Part shown: piece after piece, positions 45,099 to 54,026 of the stretch | Layout: each line of letters begins with the position of its first letter | Numbering within the stretch: the first letter of the stretch is position 1 | Assembly (NCBI RefSeq): GCF_003253485.1 | Contig: NZ_QKTX01000010.1 | Span: 62,001 to 126,000 of the forward strand | Direction: 5' to 3' | Source: Algoriphagus aquaeductus | GTDB lineage: Bacteria > Bacteroidota > Bacteroidia > Cytophagales > Cyclobacteriaceae | Length of the DNA stretch: 64,000 nucleotides | Notes under the pieces: generated by a model | Database searches by the model: none | The model's input: only the letters and a program-made list of their open reading frames with translations | Told to the model about the DNA's origin: nothing | Program-made: the position numbers and the translations under genes

Positions 45099-47020
45099 TG
45101 GAATTGGCAATTTGGATTCAGTTCATGATAGGGATACCTCTCTTGGGCTTTTTGATCAGCTTGGTGATTCCGGAACAAAAGGAAAAGCTGCTTTCCCGAG
45201 TGGCTTTTTACACCGCGGGCATCAACTTGGGCAGTGTGCTGGTCTTCTTGGTCTTTTGGGCTGGGATAGGTTTTCAAGCGCTCAATCTCAAGGAATTTGT
45301 CCTGTTCAAAACCGATCATTTCGAGTTTTTGGTGGACTTTTTCTTTGATCGGGTAGGGGCGGTGTATGTGGTCGTCGGAGCGGTTTTGACCTTCCTGATT
45401 ACCTTTTACAGCCGCTATTATTTGCACAGGGAAAGTGGTTACAAGCGCTTTTTCAATACTGTTCTCTTTTTCTACTTGGGCTTCAATATCACCGTCTTGG
45501 CGGGAAATTTTGAAACGCTCTTTGTAGGATGGGAAATATTGGGATTGTCCTCTTTCCTGTTGGTGGCCTTTTACCGGCAAAATCTGCTCCCTACCCGAAA
45601 TTCGATCAAGGTCTTTTCGATCTATCGAATCGGGGATGTAGGCTTGATCTTAGCGATGTGGGCCAGTCATCACCTTTGGCATGAAAACATCACCTTTCTC
45701 AAGCTGAGCAACGCAGAGTTGGTCTCTGAGCATTTGGCAGGGCATACAGGAATCGGAATGTTTATCGCCCTGATGCTGTTGCTCGCTGCAGCTGCCAAGT
45801 CGGCGCAGTTTCCGTTCTCCTCTTGGCTGCCACGGGCGATGGAAGGTCCGACTCCCTCTTCGGCGATTTTCTATGGTTCGCTTTCCGTGCACTTGGGAGT
45901 ATTCTTGCTCTTGAGGACTTTTCCTTTCTGGGAAAACCAACTCACCGTCCGGATCCTGATCGGTATGATGGGATTGATGACGGCCATCGTGTCTACGATG
46001 ATCGCTAGGGTGCAGACCTCGGTGAAAACCCAAATCGGATACGCTTCTCTTACCCAGATCGGGATCATGTTTATCGAGGTAGCAGCAGGGTTGGAAGTGC
46101 TGGCTCTGATTCATTTTATGGGGAATGCCTTCCTCCGAACGTATCAGCTGTTGGTTTCGCCTTCTGTGGTCGCTTACCTGATTCGGGAGCAGTTTTATGG
46201 GTTTGAGCCAAAGGCCAAAAAGACAGAAAGCAGCTGGATGAATCGCCTCAGGATCTCCTTTTATGTGTGGAGCCTGAAAGAATGGAATCTGGACCGTTTT
46301 ATCAATAAACTGGTCTTTAATCCGCTGAAAAGACTCGGGCATAAGCTGGATTTTCTCACCTATCGTTCGGTATTGTATTATTTCATTCCGAGCTATTTGT
46401 TGGGATTTTACTTGTTGGTATCGGGTTACCGGATTCCTGATGCAGTTCATGGGGTATTGCCCGCCGGCTTTGCTTTCATTGCCTTATTGATGGTATTGAA
46501 GTCGTTTACAGAGCGAAGATCTGCCCGATTGGCCTGGACCATGCTATTGATGAATCACTTCTGGATGGTCTTGGCCATAGCCGAAAATGAGAATTTCTCC
46601 AGTCTTGAGATCGGCACTTACCTCAGTGGAGTGGTGGTGTTTGGACTTTCTGGACTGTTGATCATTTCCTGGATGAAAAGTCACCTCGGTCAGTCCGGTC
46701 TTTTTGAATATCAGGGAAATGTCAAAAGCTATCCCGTATTGGCCTTTCTGTTCCTCCTGAGTGTGTTGGGATTAATGGGATTTCCGATCTCACCGACCTT
46801 CATTGGGGTGGATTTGCTTTTCAGCCATATTCATGAAGACCAGGTTTTGTTGGCTTTCTTCGCTGCCTTGGCTTTCGTCATGGAAGGAATAGCGGCTGTC
46901 CGGATTTTTGCCAGGCTCTTTTTGGGCGCCAAACCCAAATTAGACGGTAAAAATCAGTCAGGACTTCCTGAAACTCCCTCCTCTTTGCTTTCTGTAAAAA
47001 GTTCCTCCTTTCAATCTTAA
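45098..47020 (+). CDS. dabB: Inorganic carbon transporter subunit DabB (NuoL/ND5-like)
   Basis: 640 aa membrane protein with about 14-16 helices, of the proton-conducting Proton_antipo_M family. Motifs: NFETLFVGWEILGLSSFLLVAFYR, SAQFPFSSWLPRAMEGPTPSSA, KTQIGYASLTQIGIMF. It supplies ion-driven energy to DabA. The pairing with DabA, not with nuo or mrp genes, identifies it as DabB. It starts at the ATG overlapping the dabA stop. The C-terminal ~100 residues after SPTFIGVDLLFSHIHEDQ extend beyond the core fold. Confidence 0.94.
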   Translation: MELAIWIQFMIGIPLLGFLISLVIPEQKEKLLSRVAFYTAGINLGSVLVFLVFWAGIGFQALNLKEFVLFKTDHFEFLVDFFFDRVGAVYVVVGAVLTFLITFYSRYYLHRESGYKRFFNTVLFFYLGFNITVLAGNFETLFVGWEILGLSSFLLVAFYRQNLLPTRNSIKVFSIYRIGDVGLILAMWASHHLWHENITFLKLSNAELVSEHLAGHTGIGMFIALMLLLAAAAKSAQFPFSSWLPRAMEGPTPSSAIFYGSLSVHLGVFLLLRTFPFWENQLTVRILIGMMGLMTAIVSTMIARVQTSVKTQIGYASLTQIGIMFIEVAAGLEVLALIHFMGNAFLRTYQLLVSPSVVAYLIREQFYGFEPKAKKTESSWMNRLRISFYVWSLKEWNLDRFINKLVFNPLKRLGHKLDFLTYRSVLYYFIPSYLLGFYLLVSGYRIPDAVHGVLPAGFAFIALLMVLKSFTERRSARLAWTMLLMNHFWMVLAIAENENFSSLEIGTYLSGVVVFGLSGLLIISWMKSHLGQSGLFEYQGNVKSYPVLAFLFLLSVLGLMGFPISPTFIGVDLLFSHIHEDQVLLAFFAALAFVMEGIAAVRIFARLFLGAKPKLDGKNQSGLPETPSSLLSVKSSSFQS

Positions 47021-47061
47021 ATAGATCCATTTGGGGCTTTGCTCCTAAAAATATTCATCCA

Positions 47062-48657
47062 ATGAAAACAATTTCAAAAATCCAGTTGCCCAAAGACGGT
47101 TGGGCCGGACTTAAAGAAAACTTCTCTGCTGATGCTACGGCAGGCTTTGTGGTGTTTTTGCTTGCCATGCCGCTGAGTTTGGGTATAGCCAAGGCATCTG
47201 ATTTTCCACCTATCATGGGCTTAATCACTGCCATCATCGGCGGTATGGTTGTGAGTTTGTTTTCCGGTTCCAAGTTGACGATCAAAGGACCTGCAGCGGG
47301 TCTGATAGTGGTGGTGGCAGGTTCGGTAGCAGACTTTGGAGGTGGAGAAACCGGCTGGAAACTAGCCCTCGGTGCCATGGTGGTGGCCGGGATAGTTCAG
47401 ATCGGTTTTGGTTTTCTCAAACTGGGCAAACTTGCGGATATCTTTCCCCTTTCTGCCATTCACGGCATGCTTGCGGCAATCGGGATCATCATCATTGTGA
47501 AGCAGATTCCTGTGCTTTTGGATGTGAATCCGGAATTATACAAAGGCTTGAGTATCGTTTCCATGATCACCTCGATCCCTACGATTTTTGCCAATTTAGA
47601 TCCAAGAGCGACTATGATCGGGGTGTACAGCTTGGCGATTATGCTGGGCTGGCCTTACCTGAAGGATTTTAAGTTGGGAAAAATCCCGGCTCCCTTGATG
47701 GTCCTGATCGTGGCCATTCCTTCCGAATTGGCCATGGACTTTGCCCATACGGAGCCTCCTTATGCCTTGCTTCATATCGGCAGCCTGACGGATAACCTAA
47801 ACTTCAATGCGGACTTCTCCGGTATCTCCAATCCCGGAGTATTTATCAAATATGTGATCATGTTTGCCTTGGTGGGGTCTTTGGAATCTCTCCTTACCGT
47901 CAAAGCCATTGACCTCGCGGATCCTTTTCGCAGAAAATCCGATAACAATAAAGATCTGATCGCAGTGGGTGTCGGAAATACACTGAGTGCTTTCTTGGGT
48001 GGCTTGCCGATGATCTCCGAGGTGGCCCGTAGCTCGGCCAATGTCAACCAAGGTGCAAAAACCCGATGGGCCAACTTTTTCCATGGTTTTTTTATCCTGG
48101 TGTTTGTGTTGGTCGCTACTCCGGTGATAGAAATGATTCCCAATTCAGCGCTTGCTGCGATGCTGATCACGGTTGGGATCAAGCTGGCCCATCCCAAGGA
48201 GTTTGTCAATACCTTCAAAATCGGTAAAGATCAGTTGGCTATTTTCTTGGTAACTATTGTCTTTACTCTGGTGGAGGACTTGCTGATCGGTATCGCTGCC
48301 GGTATTTTACTCAAAGTGATTTTGCACCTGCTCAATGGAGCTTCGTTGAAAACGCTGTTTAAAGCGCCGGTTTTGGTGTCATCCAATGGAAATGACTACC
48401 TAATCGAAATCGAACAAGCGGCGGTGTTTTCCAATTTTCTGACGATCAAAAAGAAACTGGAAGAAATCCCTGCAGGATTTAACCTCACAATTGATCTGAA
48501 AAACACCAAACTGGTAGATCACTCGGTCATGGAAAATCTCCACCGATTCCAGCATGAGTACGAAGAGCACGGAGGTCATGTGAAGATCGTCGGGCTGGAT
48601 AAGCACAAGCCGGTATCGGATCACCATTTGGCTGCCAGAAAGCTGGTACAGAGCTAA
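47062..48657 (+). CDS. SulP-family anion transporter with STAS domain (probable bicarbonate)
   Basis: 531 aa. SulP core: GLKENFSADATAGFVVFLLAMPLSLGIAKAS, AAIIGGMVVSLFSGSKLTIKGPAAG, VGSLESLLTVKAIDL; the C-terminal STAS domain (about residues 430-525, IDLKNTKLVDHSVMENLHRF). SulP proteins carry sulfate, bicarbonate (BicA) or other anions. Position 41 bp after dabB in an inorganic-carbon cluster argues for bicarbonate, not sulfate; this remains inference. A terminator-like stem follows (48691-48724). Confidence 0.9.
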   Translation: MKTISKIQLPKDGWAGLKENFSADATAGFVVFLLAMPLSLGIAKASDFPPIMGLITAIIGGMVVSLFSGSKLTIKGPAAGLIVVVAGSVADFGGGETGWKLALGAMVVAGIVQIGFGFLKLGKLADIFPLSAIHGMLAAIGIIIIVKQIPVLLDVNPELYKGLSIVSMITSIPTIFANLDPRATMIGVYSLAIMLGWPYLKDFKLGKIPAPLMVLIVAIPSELAMDFAHTEPPYALLHIGSLTDNLNFNADFSGISNPGVFIKYVIMFALVGSLESLLTVKAIDLADPFRRKSDNNKDLIAVGVGNTLSAFLGGLPMISEVARSSANVNQGAKTRWANFFHGFFILVFVLVATPVIEMIPNSALAAMLITVGIKLAHPKEFVNTFKIGKDQLAIFLVTIVFTLVEDLLIGIAAGILLKVILHLLNGASLKTLFKAPVLVSSNGNDYLIEIEQAAVFSNFLTIKKKLEEIPAGFNLTIDLKNTKLVDHSVMENLHRFQHEYEEHGGHVKIVGLDKHKPVSDHHLAARKLVQS

Positions 48658-48690
48658 TCCAATTTACAACTACCTGTTAGACTAAACCTA

Positions 48691-48724
48691 GGGTGCCATA
48701 AGTGTGGCACCCTGGAGTTTTATT
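48691..48724 (+). terminator. Stem-loop between sulP and the barrel gene
   Basis: GGGTGCCA (48691-48698) / TGGCACCC (48705-48712), then TGGAGTTTTATTT. A terminator or attenuator in front of the outer-membrane gene. Confidence 0.65.
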
Positions 48725-48733
48725 TCCCTAACT

Positions 48734-50080
48734 ATGAAAAAAGTAGTATTAATATTGCTCATGGCCTTCCTTCTCTTTTTTGCCATCATCCTGTCGGTCT
48801 ATGGCCAAGGAGCTAAGGAAGTCAAGCTCTTTCTCAATGAATCTCAGACCCATTGGGTCAAAGGAACAGGACTCGGCCAAATCTGGGTCAGATACACCGA
48901 GTTGAATCCCGGATCGACCATCTATGGTACTCCAAAAGACCAAGTATTTGATGTCGGACTTCGAAGGGTTCGCTACCAAATCATGGGGCAACTTACCGAT
49001 CAGGTCTTTGTCTATACCCAGTTTGGAATCAATAGTTTTGGTTCGCTTTCGGGAAGAAAACCCGGCATGTTTCTTCATGACGTCACCGCCGAATATGCGG
49101 TAGTCAAAAACAAACTCAGTCTGGGTGCGGGTCTTCACGGATGGAACGGTACGGTGAGGTATTCCTCCTCTTCAGTAGGATCGATTCTGGGTTTGGACTT
49201 GCCCTACATCGAGGAGTCTACCAATGATGTGACGGACCAGTTTGTCCGCAAACTCGGAGTCTTTGCCAAAGGCCAACTGGGATCCTTGGATTACCGGGTT
49301 TCGGCCTCTAATCCATTCCCGATCCAGACTGCTCTGAATCCGGTACCTACATTGCCTGAGAATGTGACCAACATTGCTTATTACAGCACATCAGCCCCGG
49401 CGATAAACTACCAAGGTTATTTCTTCTGGCAGTTTCGGGACAAAGAAGCTAATCAGATTCCCTATATGACTGGTACCTATTTGGGAAAAAAGAATGTCCT
49501 GAATATCGGGGCTGGATTTTCTACCCAAGATCATGCGGTTGAATACCGGGAAATCACCGAAAGTCAGGTGCGACAAAAGGCTTCCCGACAGTTTGGTTTG
49601 GATGTTTTCTATGATGCGCCGATTAATCGGGAAAAAGGAACAGCCTTGACGGCTTATGCCGCTTTGATCGATTATGATTTTGGACCCAATTACCTGAGAA
49701 ATGCCGGAGCCATGAACCCAGCCAATGGAGTCAATGGGCAAGGCACCTTCAATGGACCGGGCAACAATATCCCGCTGATAGGAACCGGGCAAGTGTATTA
49801 TACCCAAGTGGGATACCTGATGAAAAAAGACCTCTTGGGCAACTTGGGCACTCTTCAGCCTTATGGGCAATTCACCGTCTCGGATTATCAACGAGTGGAA
49901 ACACCCATCACCACCTATGATATCGGTGTCAATTGGCTACAAGCAGGACATCGATCCAAGCTTTCCTTGGATTATCAAAGCCGCCCCATGTTAGCCAGAG
50001 GACAAGGAGAGCGACTCGTCAAAAATGGCGCAGATTCAAGAAAGGGAATGCTTGTCATGCAATACCAATTCTCTTTTTGA
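48734..50080 (+). CDS. Outer-membrane beta-barrel protein (porin-like)
   Basis: 448 aa from ATG 48734; an upstream frame crosses the stem-loop and lacks a clean signal. Signal peptide MKKVVLILLMAFLLFFAIIL, then amphipathic strands alternating with Gly/Asn turns and a terminal aromatic (QYQFSF), typical of Gram-negative barrels. No specific family is recognised; the layout resembles phosphate/anion-selective OprO-P type porins. Same direction, 76 bp after the SulP gene, so it may be the outer-membrane entry for bicarbonate into this system. Confidence 0.82.
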   Translation: MKKVVLILLMAFLLFFAIILSVYGQGAKEVKLFLNESQTHWVKGTGLGQIWVRYTELNPGSTIYGTPKDQVFDVGLRRVRYQIMGQLTDQVFVYTQFGINSFGSLSGRKPGMFLHDVTAEYAVVKNKLSLGAGLHGWNGTVRYSSSSVGSILGLDLPYIEESTNDVTDQFVRKLGVFAKGQLGSLDYRVSASNPFPIQTALNPVPTLPENVTNIAYYSTSAPAINYQGYFFWQFRDKEANQIPYMTGTYLGKKNVLNIGAGFSTQDHAVEYREITESQVRQKASRQFGLDVFYDAPINREKGTALTAYAALIDYDFGPNYLRNAGAMNPANGVNGQGTFNGPGNNIPLIGTGQVYYTQVGYLMKKDLLGNLGTLQPYGQFTVSDYQRVETPITTYDIGVNWLQAGHRSKLSLDYQSRPMLARGQGERLVKNGADSRKGMLVMQYQFSF

Positions 50081-50108
50081 TTGATGTTTTTCTTATGGTT
50101 GATGATAG

Positions 50109-50136
50109 CCCCGGAGGTTTCCTTCGGGGGTATTTT
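50109..50136 (+). terminator. Terminator after the barrel gene
   Basis: CCCCGGAGG (50109-50117), loop TTT, CCTTCGGGG (50121-50129), then TATTTT. It ends the dab cluster. Confidence 0.8.
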
Positions 50137-50208
50137 AAAGGGAGAAAAAAGATGAGTATCAGTCTCAGATGCTGTTGAATTTCCCTTTGCTGAAAAAAGG
50201 TCAAGTGG

Positions 50209-50545
50209 TTTGGGCTAAAGCCCCGCGCTCTATAACATTTCAAATTCCCCAGCTAAAGCTGGAGGTAATTTAAAGATTGTCAAAATCAATGCTTGAATAG
50301 GAATGCGGCTTTAGCCCATTCCAATAATGTGTATGGTATGTCTTTGGGCTTTAGCCCAATAAATTATTGATCAAGTCAGGCGAAGAAAATTTCCATAAAG
50401 ATCCGCAGGATTGTCACTCTTCTTGACCCCCGGTGACTAAAAGGAGCTGTGGGGAAGGGACGAAAAACACCCAGAACCCCGCAGGGGTGATCCTGCACAA
50501 AATTCACTTGGATTATCGATTGCAAATCCTTGAGACAGCACCTCG
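50209..50545. repeat. Left hairpin (REP-like) array of the defence island
   Basis: Within the 664-bp gene-free stretch 50081-50744: four small palindromes built on GGCTAAAGCC or GGCTTTAGCC (about 50211-50224, 50247-50265, 50306-50317, 50346-50357), then ACCCCGCAGGGGT (about 50476-50488) and CCTCGGGATT / AATCCTGAGG (about 50541-50563). No credible gene lies here. Confidence 0.65.
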
Positions 50546-50744
50546 GGATTTCAAATCCTGAGGAACCTGAATAGGGAAATGGATTGGGGTGTCGATCGCG
50601 GGGTAAATTTTGGAGGGAATCGGACAAGAGGCAACTTTGGAGGGAAAATAATCTCCGACAATTTTCTTCCAAATTATCCAATTCACTTTTCCATTCGAGT
50701 TCATCCCATATCTTTAGGAATCAGTTTTTCACCAGCCTTTTTTC

Positions 50745-53700
50745 ATGACCACCGCCGAATACATCCAAGCTGTCAATTCCCGATTCCGCACCGGACAAGC
50801 CACCGAACATACCTTCCGGGGCGATCTCCAAAACCTCCTCGAATCCCTCGTTCCCGATATTGCCGCCACCAACGAACCCAAGCGCCAGGCCTGCGGTGCG
50901 CCGGACTACATCCTCACTAATAAAAAAGGAATTCCTGTCGGTTACATCGAAGCCAAAGACATCGATGACAAGGATCTACATGGGCTAAAAAAGACCGGAA
51001 ATAAGGAGCAATTCGACCGATATAAAGGTTCACTGGACAATCTGATCTTTACCGATTACCTCGAGTTCGTCTATTTCCGCAATGGGGAACTCGCCACCTC
51101 CGTCCGAATCGGCGTGGTAGATCAGGGAAAAATCCTTCCGCTGCCGCATAACTTCCCGGCTTTCGAACTCCTCATCAAAGAGTTCACCACCCATATCGGG
51201 CAGACCATCAAAAGCTCCAAAAAGCTAGCCGAGATGATGGCTGGAAAGGCCCGTCTCCTTGCCAATGTGATCCAAGCTGCCCTCGAAAGCGATGAAGAAA
51301 ATCACGAAAACTCCACCCTGCAAGAGCAGATGGCGGCTTTCAAGGAAATCCTGATCCATGACATCACGCCCAAGGCTTTTTCCGATGTATATGCACAGAC
51401 CATCGCCTACGGGATGTTTGCGGCGCGGCTCTATGACAGTTCACTTGATACCTTTAGCCGACAGGAAGCGGCCGAACTCATCCCCAAGTCCAATCCCTTT
51501 CTGCGCAAGCTTTTCCAATACATCGCCGGCTATGACCTCGATTCCCGCATCACTTGGATCGTGGATGCACTGGCGGATATCTTCCGTGCAGCGGATGTGC
51601 AGGCGATCTTGAAAAACTTCGGCAAGGCCACCAAGATGGAGGATCCCATCATCCACTTTTTCGAGGACTTTCTGACCCAATACGATCCCGGACTGCGCAA
51701 GCAGCGCGGGGTCTGGTACACCCCGCATCCCGTGGTGAACTTTATCATCCGTGCCGTGGACGAGATTCTGATCACCGAGTTTGGCTTGCCCATGGGTCTG
51801 GCGGATACCTCCAAGACCAAGATCAAAGTACCCATCCCCACCCATGACAAGCGATACAAAGGCGGCATGGTCGAGATCGAGCAGGAAGTGCATCGGGTGC
51901 AGTTCCTCGATCCGGCGACGGGTACGGGCACCTTTGTGGCCGAGGCGATACAGCAGATCTATGACAAGATGAAGGGGCAGCAAGGACTCTGGAACAGCTA
52001 TGTGGAAAATCACCTGCTTCCCCGCATCAACGGCTTCGAACTCCTGATGGCTTCCTATGCCATGGCGCACCTGAAGCTCGATCTCTTGCTCAAAGAGACC
52101 GGGTATTCCCCTCCTGCAGGAGGAGGCAAGGGAGCTCAGCGATTCCGCATCTACCTGACCAATTCCCTGGAGGAATACCACAAAGACACCGGAACCCTCT
52201 TTGCTAACTGGCTATCGGCCGAAGCCTCCGAAGCCAATCAGATCAAACGGGACGCTCCGGTGATGATTGTGGCGGGAAATCCGCCTTATTCGGTCAGTAG
52301 TTCGAATAAAGGAGAGTGGATCGAAAGCTTGGTGGCGGATTATAAAAAGGATCTAAATGAGCGAAATATTCAACCACTTTCAGATGATTACATCAAGTTC
52401 ATCCGCTATGGACAACATTTTATAGAAAAGAATGGCTCTGGTATTCTAGCCTTCATTACCAACAATAGTTTCTTGGATGGGATCATCCATCGTCAAATGC
52501 GGAAAAATCTTGTTGAAACCTTTGATAAAATCTACATAATTGATTTGCATGGAAATGCCAAGAAAAAAGAAACTGCTCCTGATGGGTCAAAAGATGAAAA
52601 TGTATTTGACATTCAGCAAGGAGTTAGTATTAATTTGTTTATAAAAACTAAAATTGGAAAATCTGATAAATCTTTAAAAGTTATAGATGTTTATGGAGAT
52701 AGAAATTTTAAATATATTTTTCTAAATAATTCCAGCTTAACGAAAACGGATTGGGTGAATATTCAACCATTTAGCCCGAATTATTATTTTATTAAAAAAG
52801 ATTTTAGCGGAAGTGACAATTATTCAAGGGGATTAAAAATCAATGATTTATTTAAGGAGAGTTCTTCAGGAATAAAAACACACAGAGATCATTTTGTTGT
52901 TGATTTCGATAAAAGAAATTTACAAGATCGAATTAAGTACTTTTATAATCTAAATAACTCGGATGAAGGTTTATCAAAAGAATTGGACCTAAAAAGTAAT
53001 AGAGATTGGGATCTATCTATTGCGAGACGGAAGAATCAATTTAATGATACTAAGTTTCGAAAGATAGATTATAGGGTTTTTGATAGAAGACAAATTTACT
53101 ATGAATCAACATTGATTGATTTTGGAAGAGAAAAAATCATGAATAATTTTGTCGATAAAGATAACTTTGGATTTGTTTCTTTAAGGCAATCAAGAGCAGG
53201 AGAATTTAACAATTATTGGATTTCAAAAGATATCGTTGGGAAAGATGTTCTTTCATCTCTTGACACATGTACTGTCTTCCCCCTCTACCTCTATCCCGAA
53301 CCTTCCGGTCAGTTGAGTTTGGGTTCGGCCGAGACCCGCACACCTAATCTGAATCTGGAAATCGTGGATCAGATTGGGAAGGGCTTGGGGTTGACATTTA
53401 CATCTGAAAAGGGGTCCTTAGACTCAGCTCAGGGTGGAGAAGTTTGCTTTGCCGAGAGTGGCGAAGTGATGCCAGCTTACCGGCAGAGTTTTGCCCCGAT
53501 TGATCTCTTGGATTACATCTATGCCGTGCTCCACAGTCCGACTTATCGGGAGACCTACAAGGAGTTTTTGAAGATCGACTTCCCAAGAGTACCCTATCCT
53601 ACGGATGCTGCCCAGTTCTGGAAGCTCGTCGCCCTCGGCGGCGAACTCCGACAGCTTCACCTGATGGAAAGCCCTGCACTTTCACAGTTCATCACCCAAT

Positions 53701-54014
53701 ATCCCGTCGGCGGAGAGAATGAGGTGGATAAAATAAGGTTTGAAGTGAGCGAGGACGATAACTTTTCCAAAGTTCCAAACTTTGGAAAAGTTGGCAAAGT
53801 CTATATCAACTCCGAGCAATACTTCGACTCCGTCCCCGAGATCGCCTGGAACTTCTACATCGGCGGCTACCAACCCGCCCAAAAATGGCTCAAAGACAGA
53901 AAAGGGAGAATCCTCGATTTTGAAGACATCATGCATTACCAGCGGATCATTAAGGCCTTGGTGGAGACGGACAGGGTGATGGGGGAGATTGATGGGGTGG
54001 ATACTTTGAATTAA
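50745..54014 (+). CDS. Single-chain restriction-modification enzyme (type IIG / ISP-like)
   Basis: 1089 aa. N-terminal nuclease of PD-(D/E)xK type: APDYILTNKKGIPVGYIEAKD with P53-D54 and E69-x-K71. A gamma-class N6-adenine methyltransferase follows: motif I LDPATGTGTF (about 388-397) and catalytic motif IV NPPY (512-515). The target-recognition region (about residues 600-840) is followed by a conserved C-terminal domain. No helicase motifs are visible, so type IIG fits better than type ISP. Base composition falls sharply to AT-rich in 52540-53270 and returns to GC-rich after, as expected for a swapped specificity domain. It is intact in one frame, and the ApeA-like gene follows after 12 bp. 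Confidence 0.9.
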   Translation: MTTAEYIQAVNSRFRTGQATEHTFRGDLQNLLESLVPDIAATNEPKRQACGAPDYILTNKKGIPVGYIEAKDIDDKDLHGLKKTGNKEQFDRYKGSLDNLIFTDYLEFVYFRNGELATSVRIGVVDQGKILPLPHNFPAFELLIKEFTTHIGQTIKSSKKLAEMMAGKARLLANVIQAALESDEENHENSTLQEQMAAFKEILIHDITPKAFSDVYAQTIAYGMFAARLYDSSLDTFSRQEAAELIPKSNPFLRKLFQYIAGYDLDSRITWIVDALADIFRAADVQAILKNFGKATKMEDPIIHFFEDFLTQYDPGLRKQRGVWYTPHPVVNFIIRAVDEILITEFGLPMGLADTSKTKIKVPIPTHDKRYKGGMVEIEQEVHRVQFLDPATGTGTFVAEAIQQIYDKMKGQQGLWNSYVENHLLPRINGFELLMASYAMAHLKLDLLLKETGYSPPAGGGKGAQRFRIYLTNSLEEYHKDTGTLFANWLSAEASEANQIKRDAPVMIVAGNPPYSVSSSNKGEWIESLVADYKKDLNERNIQPLSDDYIKFIRYGQHFIEKNGSGILAFITNNSFLDGIIHRQMRKNLVETFDKIYIIDLHGNAKKKETAPDGSKDENVFDIQQGVSINLFIKTKIGKSDKSLKVIDVYGDRNFKYIFLNNSSLTKTDWVNIQPFSPNYYFIKKDFSGSDNYSRGLKINDLFKESSSGIKTHRDHFVVDFDKRNLQDRIKYFYNLNNSDEGLSKELDLKSNRDWDLSIARRKNQFNDTKFRKIDYRVFDRRQIYYESTLIDFGREKIMNNFVDKDNFGFVSLRQSRAGEFNNYWISKDIVGKDVLSSLDTCTVFPLYLYPEPSGQLSLGSAETRTPNLNLEIVDQIGKGLGLTFTSEKGSLDSAQGGEVCFAESGEVMPAYRQSFAPIDLLDYIYAVLHSPTYRETYKEFLKIDFPRVPYPTDAAQFWKLVALGGELRQLHLMESPALSQFITQYPVGGENEVDKIRFEVSEDDNFSKVPNFGKVGKVYINSEQYFDSVPEIAWNFYIGGYQPAQKWLKDRKGRILDFEDIMHYQRIIKALVETDRVMGEIDGVDTLN

Positions 54015-54026
54015 AAAAATAGCCTT

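Noticed and set aside
45098-47020. NADH-dehydrogenase subunit L or Mrp antiporter subunit
   Set aside because: No other nuo or mrp genes nearby, and the start overlaps the dabA stop, so DabB is preferred.
47062-48657. Sulfate permease annotation for the SulP gene
   Set aside because: No sulfate-assimilation neighbours; the gene follows dabAB, so bicarbonate is the better guess, although family alone does not decide.
50376-50681. Small ORFs in the gap before the RM gene
   Set aside because: The translations run through the hairpin repeats and show no protein-like pattern.
51441-52181. 246-codon antisense frame in the RM gene
   Set aside because: Shadow of the GC-rich methyltransferase region; no family features in the translation.
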